The notes under the pieces are model-generated. The model did not search any database. It saw only the letters and a list, made by a program, of their open reading frames with translations, and was not told the origin of the DNA. From Lachnospiraceae bacterium UBA3632 (GTDB lineage Bacteria > Bacillota > Clostridia > Lachnospirales > Lachnospiraceae), in assembly GCA_002373975.1 (NCBI GenBank), contig DFKZ01000036.1, forward strand, positions 87,274-96,509: a stretch of 9,236 bases of DNA, written 5' to 3'. Numbering within the stretch: position 1 is the first letter of the stretch; each line of letters opens with the position of its first letter. Positions 5,726 to 9,236 of the stretch are shown piece after piece. The position numbers were made by a program, and so were the translations under genes.

Positions 5726-7136
5726 ATATGTGATCTGCCTCCGGATCCTCCGAAACGAATTCGAAATAAACCGCATGCTTTCCGATCACTCCTGCGGTTA
5801 CTGGAGCCGATACTTCACTCTCACCTCCCGCAAAATCTGCCGAAGCTATCACGCATCCCTTATAGGAATCAATCCTTACATTTACCTTCAACTCGCTTCC
5901 TTTGCCAAGCACGATGGTAACCTGCTTAGGCGATGCAGCTCCGAACTGGAGATATCTGAATCCGACAGTGGTTCCGGATGTTATATTCACTATCGGCGCG
6001 GAAATATCATCATTCTTATCATAAACAGGTTTTATATTCGCATAATGTCTGCTCCCGAAAAGATGGCAGGCATATCCTGCGGAAATCCATTTGCGTGCAT
6101 CGAGTCCGTTTATATGAGCGCCCTGAGATGTCATCTCCACAGGCTTTGATGATACGGGCTCTCCGCCCAAATACTTTACATCACCGATGTAGAGCCTTCC
6201 GTCTCCTCCCATCGCTACATCTACGGGTTCCAGCATCGCCTGTCTGGAATACTCATCTGTACCCGTCTGCCTGTGGTAAAAGACATACCACTTTCCTTCG
6301 ATCTCCATTATAGAGCCGTGATTATTCCCCCATCTGTATGTCATGGTTCCAAGGCCTTCGCTGTCGTGAAGGATCTCTCCGCCGTTAAAGCTTATATCTC
6401 CGCCGTCTCTGAAAGGTCCGAAAGGAGAATCACTCTGCCTGTATGAGAGGAATCCGTTGCAGGGTTCAAACACGCCAAGCTCGGGAACGGGGATCTCGTA
6501 TCTCTTGGAATAGATATATACATATTTTCCCATCACCTTCCTGGGGCTCGAAGCCTCAAAGAAGGCATCGACAAGAGAAATATGTCCGTCATCTTTTGGA
6601 TCCCAGGGGCAGGTGGAGTGGCCGAGAGGATTTTCTACAAGAGTTCCCTCTTTTATTGTCGCCATATCGTCTTCAAGCTCCGCGATATAGCAGGGTGCGG
6701 CGCATCCGCCCCAGTATGCGTAAACTTTTCCGTCATCATCAACAAGCACACCCGGATCAAACCCAAGCTTCGTCTCAACAGGGTTTTCAAAAGGTCCCCA
6801 TGGGGTCTTGGAAGAAGCCACCACCACAAGGCTTCCGCATCTTTCGGCCGCATACAGATAATAAGTATCACCCTTTTTGACCACATCGGGTGCGTAGAGG
6901 ATCGAATCATAATGGGTCTCATATGAAACGCCGTGACACTTCCAGTTTGTAAGATCATTCACGGGTGCCGACCATACCACATAGTTTCTGCCGCAGTATT
7001 TATCCTTCTCGATATCATGCGAGCCGTATACATACACTCTCTTTTCGCCGTTATGTTCAAACACTCTCGGCTCCCCGTCCGGAACATGCTCCCACAGCGG
7101 CATGTATGGGTTTGCACCTTTGATGAATTCTTTCAT
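5703..7136 (-). CDS. Cytoplasmic glycoside hydrolase family 43 enzyme with C-terminal CBM6-like domain
   Basis: GH43 enzymes are inverting five-bladed beta-propeller hydrolases, typically alpha-L-arabinofuranosidases or beta-xylosidases of plant hemicellulose. In this 477-residue protein the likely base is D20 in PDGEPRVF, aligned to the family Asp near the N-terminus; the pKa-setting Asp is D84 in YAPDVV; the likely acid is E194 in DAFFEASSPRK. Further propeller landmarks are YVYGSHD (35-41), FDPGVLVDDDGKVYAYWGG (126-144) and GNNHGSIMEIEGKWYVFYHR (270-289, with H273). Residues about 335-477 form a beta-sandwich resembling CBM6, as in many clostridial GH43 proteins. There is no signal peptide, so it should act on oligosaccharides already imported. 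AGGAG lies 10 nt before the ATG and a promoter is present at 7190-7218. Substrate cannot be fixed from sequence alone. Confidence 0.92.
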   Translation of the reverse strand: MKEFIKGANPYMPLWEHVPDGEPRVFEHNGEKRVYVYGSHDIEKDKYCGRNYVVWSAPVNDLTNWKCHGVSYETHYDSILYAPDVVKKGDTYYLYAAERCGSLVVVASSKTPWGPFENPVETKLGFDPGVLVDDDGKVYAYWGGCAAPCYIAELEDDMATIKEGTLVENPLGHSTCPWDPKDDGHISLVDAFFEASSPRKVMGKYVYIYSKRYEIPVPELGVFEPCNGFLSYRQSDSPFGPFRDGGDISFNGGEILHDSEGLGTMTYRWGNNHGSIMEIEGKWYVFYHRQTGTDEYSRQAMLEPVDVAMGGDGRLYIGDVKYLGGEPVSSKPVEMTSQGAHINGLDARKWISAGYACHLFGSRHYANIKPVYDKNDDISAPIVNITSGTTVGFRYLQFGAASPKQVTIVLGKGSELKVNVRIDSYKGCVIASADFAGGESEVSAPVTAGVIGKHAVYFEFVSEDPEADHIFDRFTFD

Positions 7137-7189
7137 GGTCTTATATCTCCTAATACTTCTGAAAACAAACAGCCTTTTTGACTATACAC

Positions 7190-7218
7190 ATTATAAAAAT
7201 TGTTACAAGAATAATCAA
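7190..7218 (-). promoter_or_regulatory. Promoter of the GH43 gene
   Basis: On the minus strand TTGATT (7218-7213) is followed by 17 nt and a perfect TATAAT (7195-7190). Transcription would begin near 7183 with a leader of about 46 nt. The -35 box touches the last base of the hairpin that follows the amylase gene. I saw no good catabolite-repression (cre) site near it. Confidence 0.7.
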
Positions 7219-7239
7219 GGGGCGGAAAAATCCGCCCCT
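7218..7239 (-). terminator. Probable terminator after the amylase gene
   Basis: AGGGGCGGA (7218-7226) and TCCGCCCCT (7231-7239) form a perfect 9-bp GC-rich stem with a 4-nt loop, 38 bp past the amylase stop. On the minus strand it is followed by TGATTATTCTTG, which is T-rich but not a clean T-run, so termination may be partial. No T-run follows on the plus strand. Confidence 0.6.
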
Positions 7240-7277
7240 GCAGTAGGCAAACAGAATCTGCACTTGTAATAAACTTA

Positions 7278-9116
7278 TCAGCCAAGATTCTTCAATACCG
7301 CTATTCCTCCTGCCGGGATAACGAGAATGCCGTTATCAAGACTAACCTCTTCTGCCGGATCTACAGTCAGGAAACCGTTAACCGTTGCAACAGAAAAGTC
7401 AAAAACTATGCTATCGCAGGAACCGGATCTCTGTAAAGCGTCAATGCTCCCGGTCGTCGAAATATCAACTCTGACTTCTTCATCTGATGTATTGTAAACA
7501 ACCGCTATAGCATTATCATTCCACGCCTTTATAATGACTGCAGTGTTTCCATCCGTCAGTTCATCTACAATTGTGATATATCCTCTTGCAAGCTCGGGGT
7601 TCTCGTTTCTCAATCTGATCGCGCGGCGATAGTAGTTAAGGATTGAATCGGGATCGCTAAGCTGTTCTTCAACACCATCAAATGACGAAACTATTCCGCT
7701 GTCTGCGTCTGTGGGCTTTCGGGTAGTTCCCGCTGCATCCCCTTCCGCATTCCACAGCATGGGCAGGCGCTTATTCTCATCCTTGGTGCCCTTCGAGCAC
7801 ATTCCGATCTCCTCACCGTAATATACAAAAGGAGACCCGCTGCATGTCATAAGAAGGCCCGCCGCACGCTTCATCGCCTCCGGATTATTGTTAAGAGCGT
7901 TTGCCACTCTCGGCATGTCGTGATTGGTAAGGAAAGGTGCATCTATATATCCCGGGTTTTCCGCGCCGAAATCCTCCTGATACTTTACCATAGCTTCAAC
8001 AAGTTTTTCGGCTTTATACTTTCCGTTTCCGGCTTTTATCAGTTTTCCTTCCGCCTGTGCGATATCGAAATTGAACATGCTGGGAGTAAGGCTTGCATAG
8101 TAGTTCTTGATTATTCCTTCTGCAGCCCAGACCTCGCTGACCATGTAGAAGTCCGGATCTTTAGAAACGCAATATGTATAAAGCCTGTTTAACGCCTCTT
8201 CGTTAAACGCGTTATCATTTTCTCCATAATGAAGCGGAGCATCCATCCTGAATCCGTCTACACCATGATCTATCCAGAAATCTGCTACTTCCTCAAGTTC
8301 GGTCCAAAGCGCTTCACAGGAAAGATCAAGGTCCGGCATCTCACTCCAGAAAGATCCCTCATAATACCATTTATCTGATCCGTTGATATTGTACCATGTA
8401 CTTCCCGCCGGTTCCTTTGCAAAGTGATAATATGCCACATAAGGGCACTCATCATAATCCGGCTCCTGCCCATCTTCGAGCGAGCGCAGGTATTTTACGG
8501 CTTCCTTAAACCACGGATGCTGCGAGGATGTATGATTGATCGCAAGGTCGATTATGATATTGATCCCGCGGCTGTGTGCCTCGGCAATAAGCTCATCGAA
8601 ATCTTCCAGGCTTCCGTACTGCTCATCTATTGCCATATAATCAGTGGCATCATATTTGTGATAAGTCGGTGACGGGAATATTGGCATGAGCCATATACCG
8701 TTAAAACCCATATCCGCAACATAATCAAGCTTCTCTGTTACGCCTTTAAGATCACCGATGCCGTCCCCGTTTGAATCATAGAATGAATAAACGAATATCT
8801 CATAATATGTCCTGTAATTATCATCCGGAATATCAAGGTCTGAAATACCGTACTCAAACGGAAGGTCTGCCGCTGGGCTTTCTACATCTGTTGAAGCTTC
8901 CGTTTCATCAATGGTTTCGGAAGATCCGTCTATATTAACTTCAGCAATTCCATCACTTTTATCAATCTCGTATTCGTCTGCTTCTGTGACCCGACCGGCA
9001 TTTTTCTTCTGCGTATATATCAGCACAACAATCAGAAGCAGTACGACAATTGCACCTATCACTATACCCAGTATTGTAAGTAGCTTTTTCTTATCAAATC
9101 GCTTGGAATCTTTCAT
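7278..9116 (-). CDS. Membrane-anchored GH13 alpha-amylase-family enzyme
   Basis: The 612-residue protein hydrolyses alpha-1,4 (possibly also alpha-1,6) glucans such as starch or maltodextrins. Residues 11-34 are a strongly hydrophobic segment after a Lys-rich start, with no clear cleavage site, so it is probably tethered to the membrane facing outwards. An acidic, Ser/Thr-rich linker follows (about 42-85). The (beta/alpha)8 barrel carries the Ca2+-type loop DSNGDGIGDLKG (114-125), region I DLAINH (190-195), region V-like MPDLD (260-264), region II GFRMDA with nucleophile D292, region III SEVW with acid E328 and region IV TNHD with D400. A beta-sandwich domain C occupies about 510-612. MPDLD is close to the motif of the GH13 group between oligo-1,6-glucosidases and neopullulanases, so amylase or neopullulanase activity are both open. 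AGAGG lies 8 nt before the ATG. Confidence 0.95.
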   Translation of the reverse strand: MKDSKRFDKKKLLTILGIVIGAIVVLLLIVVLIYTQKKNAGRVTEADEYEIDKSDGIAEVNIDGSSETIDETEASTDVESPAADLPFEYGISDLDIPDDNYRTYYEIFVYSFYDSNGDGIGDLKGVTEKLDYVADMGFNGIWLMPIFPSPTYHKYDATDYMAIDEQYGSLEDFDELIAEAHSRGINIIIDLAINHTSSQHPWFKEAVKYLRSLEDGQEPDYDECPYVAYYHFAKEPAGSTWYNINGSDKWYYEGSFWSEMPDLDLSCEALWTELEEVADFWIDHGVDGFRMDAPLHYGENDNAFNEEALNRLYTYCVSKDPDFYMVSEVWAAEGIIKNYYASLTPSMFNFDIAQAEGKLIKAGNGKYKAEKLVEAMVKYQEDFGAENPGYIDAPFLTNHDMPRVANALNNNPEAMKRAAGLLMTCSGSPFVYYGEEIGMCSKGTKDENKRLPMLWNAEGDAAGTTRKPTDADSGIVSSFDGVEEQLSDPDSILNYYRRAIRLRNENPELARGYITIVDELTDGNTAVIIKAWNDNAIAVVYNTSDEEVRVDISTTGSIDALQRSGSCDSIVFDFSVATVNGFLTVDPAEEVSLDNGILVIPAGGIAVLKNLG

Positions 9117-9235
9117 GTTCTTTTCCTCTCAGCGTCAGCTTTATCTATTATTATCTTATGGGTTAATTTACTAACTGAGTAACGCGAATCCGCACAAATG
9201 TATGCTTCGAACACCGCCTCTCGGCTATGGGTCCT
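9113..9235 (-). CDS. Possible 3' end of an upstream gene overlapping the amylase start (doubtful)
   Basis: One minus-strand frame is open from the window edge for 40 codons and stops at TGA 9115-9113, which overlaps the amylase ATG as ATGA, the classic coupled-gene arrangement. The peptide ends DKADAERKRT and I do not recognise it. It uses many rare-type Arg codons (AGG, CGA, AGA), another frame is also open for 23 codons, and 40 open codons occur by chance fairly often. Treat it as a possibility only; otherwise this stretch is the intergenic upstream region of the amylase gene. Confidence 0.18.
   Translation of the reverse strand, partial: RTHSREAVFEAYICADSRYSVSKLTHKIIIDKADAERKRT
9168..9182. 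promoter_or_regulatory. 15-bp palindrome upstream of the amylase gene; candidate operator
   Basis: TTACTAACTGAGTAA is an odd-length dyad with 6 of 7 arm positions matching around a central C. It lies about 52 bp before the amylase ATG. Weak -10-like boxes (minus strand GATAAT at 9155-9150, AATAAT at 9152-9147) lie between it and the gene, so a repressor or activator bound here would sit at or near the -35 region. No -35 of good quality was found. The regulator is unknown. Confidence 0.35.
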
Positions 9236-9236
9236 C

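Noticed and set aside
5226..6149. Long plus-strand open frame of 307 codons across the lipoprotein and GH43 genes
   Set aside because: Its product is rich in Arg, His, Ser and Cys, as expected for an antisense shadow, and it overlaps two well-supported genes and their promoter.
7140..7240. Catabolite-control (cre) site near the GH43 promoter
   Set aside because: No stretch fits the TGWAANCGNTNWCA pattern well enough.
9183..9236. tRNA or other structured RNA at the right edge (TTCGAA core, GCC-GAGA-GGC stem)
   Set aside because: No cloverleaf could be built on either strand; acceptor, anticodon and T-arm pairings do not fit together.
9180..9236. Plus-strand gene start at ATG 9199 (MYASNTAS...)
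   Set aside because: There is no ribosome binding site before it, and only about 13 codons are inside the window.

Overview
The window looks like chromosomal DNA of a Firmicute, most likely a Lachnospiraceae relative such as Butyrivibrio. This is an inference. It rests on strong AGGAGG-type ribosome binding sites, sigma-A-like promoters with TATAAT boxes, a moderate-GC codon mix, a Gram-positive-type class A penicillin-binding protein with no outer-membrane features, and a carbohydrate-degrading gene set. No IS element, phage gene, CRISPR array, tRNA or rRNA was recognised. Seven of the eight well-supported genes are on the minus strand, so they read from right to left. The exception is a 97-codon gene on the plus strand.

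Left block (1-4153, minus strand, transcription order right to left): a class A penicillin-binding protein with its own promoter (4196-4224), a YigZ/IMPACT-family protein 40 bp downstream, then a 47-codon small ORF with an exceptionally long Shine-Dalgarno match, and finally the N-terminal part of an MgtE-type magnesium transporter that runs off the window edge. The small ORF overlaps the mgtE start by 23 bp and contains a 10-bp inverted repeat. This is the most unusual arrangement in the window and could be a translated leader that controls mgtE.

Middle (4154-4779): a divergent intergenic region with back-to-back promoters, the plus-strand gene for a 97-residue protein of unknown function, and a strong bidirectional terminator that also ends the lipoprotein gene arriving from the right.

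Right block (4780-9116, minus strand): a membrane-anchored GH13 alpha-amylase-type enzyme, a GH43 glycosidase without a signal peptide, and an acidic lipoprotein of unknown function. The three point the same way but probably do not form one simple operon. A hairpin follows the amylase gene, a TTGATT-17-TATAAT promoter precedes the GH43 gene, and a TTGACC-17-TATAAT promoter lies across the GH43 stop codon just upstream of the lipoprotein gene. The amylase acts outside the membrane on alpha-glucans and the GH43 enzyme acts inside the cell, probably on imported arabinoside or xyloside oligomers, so they are neighbours rather than steps of one pathway. The last 120 bp (9117-9236) hold a 15-bp palindrome that could be an operator and a short open frame of doubtful status. 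I see no previously undescribed multi-gene system here; the best leads are small-scale.
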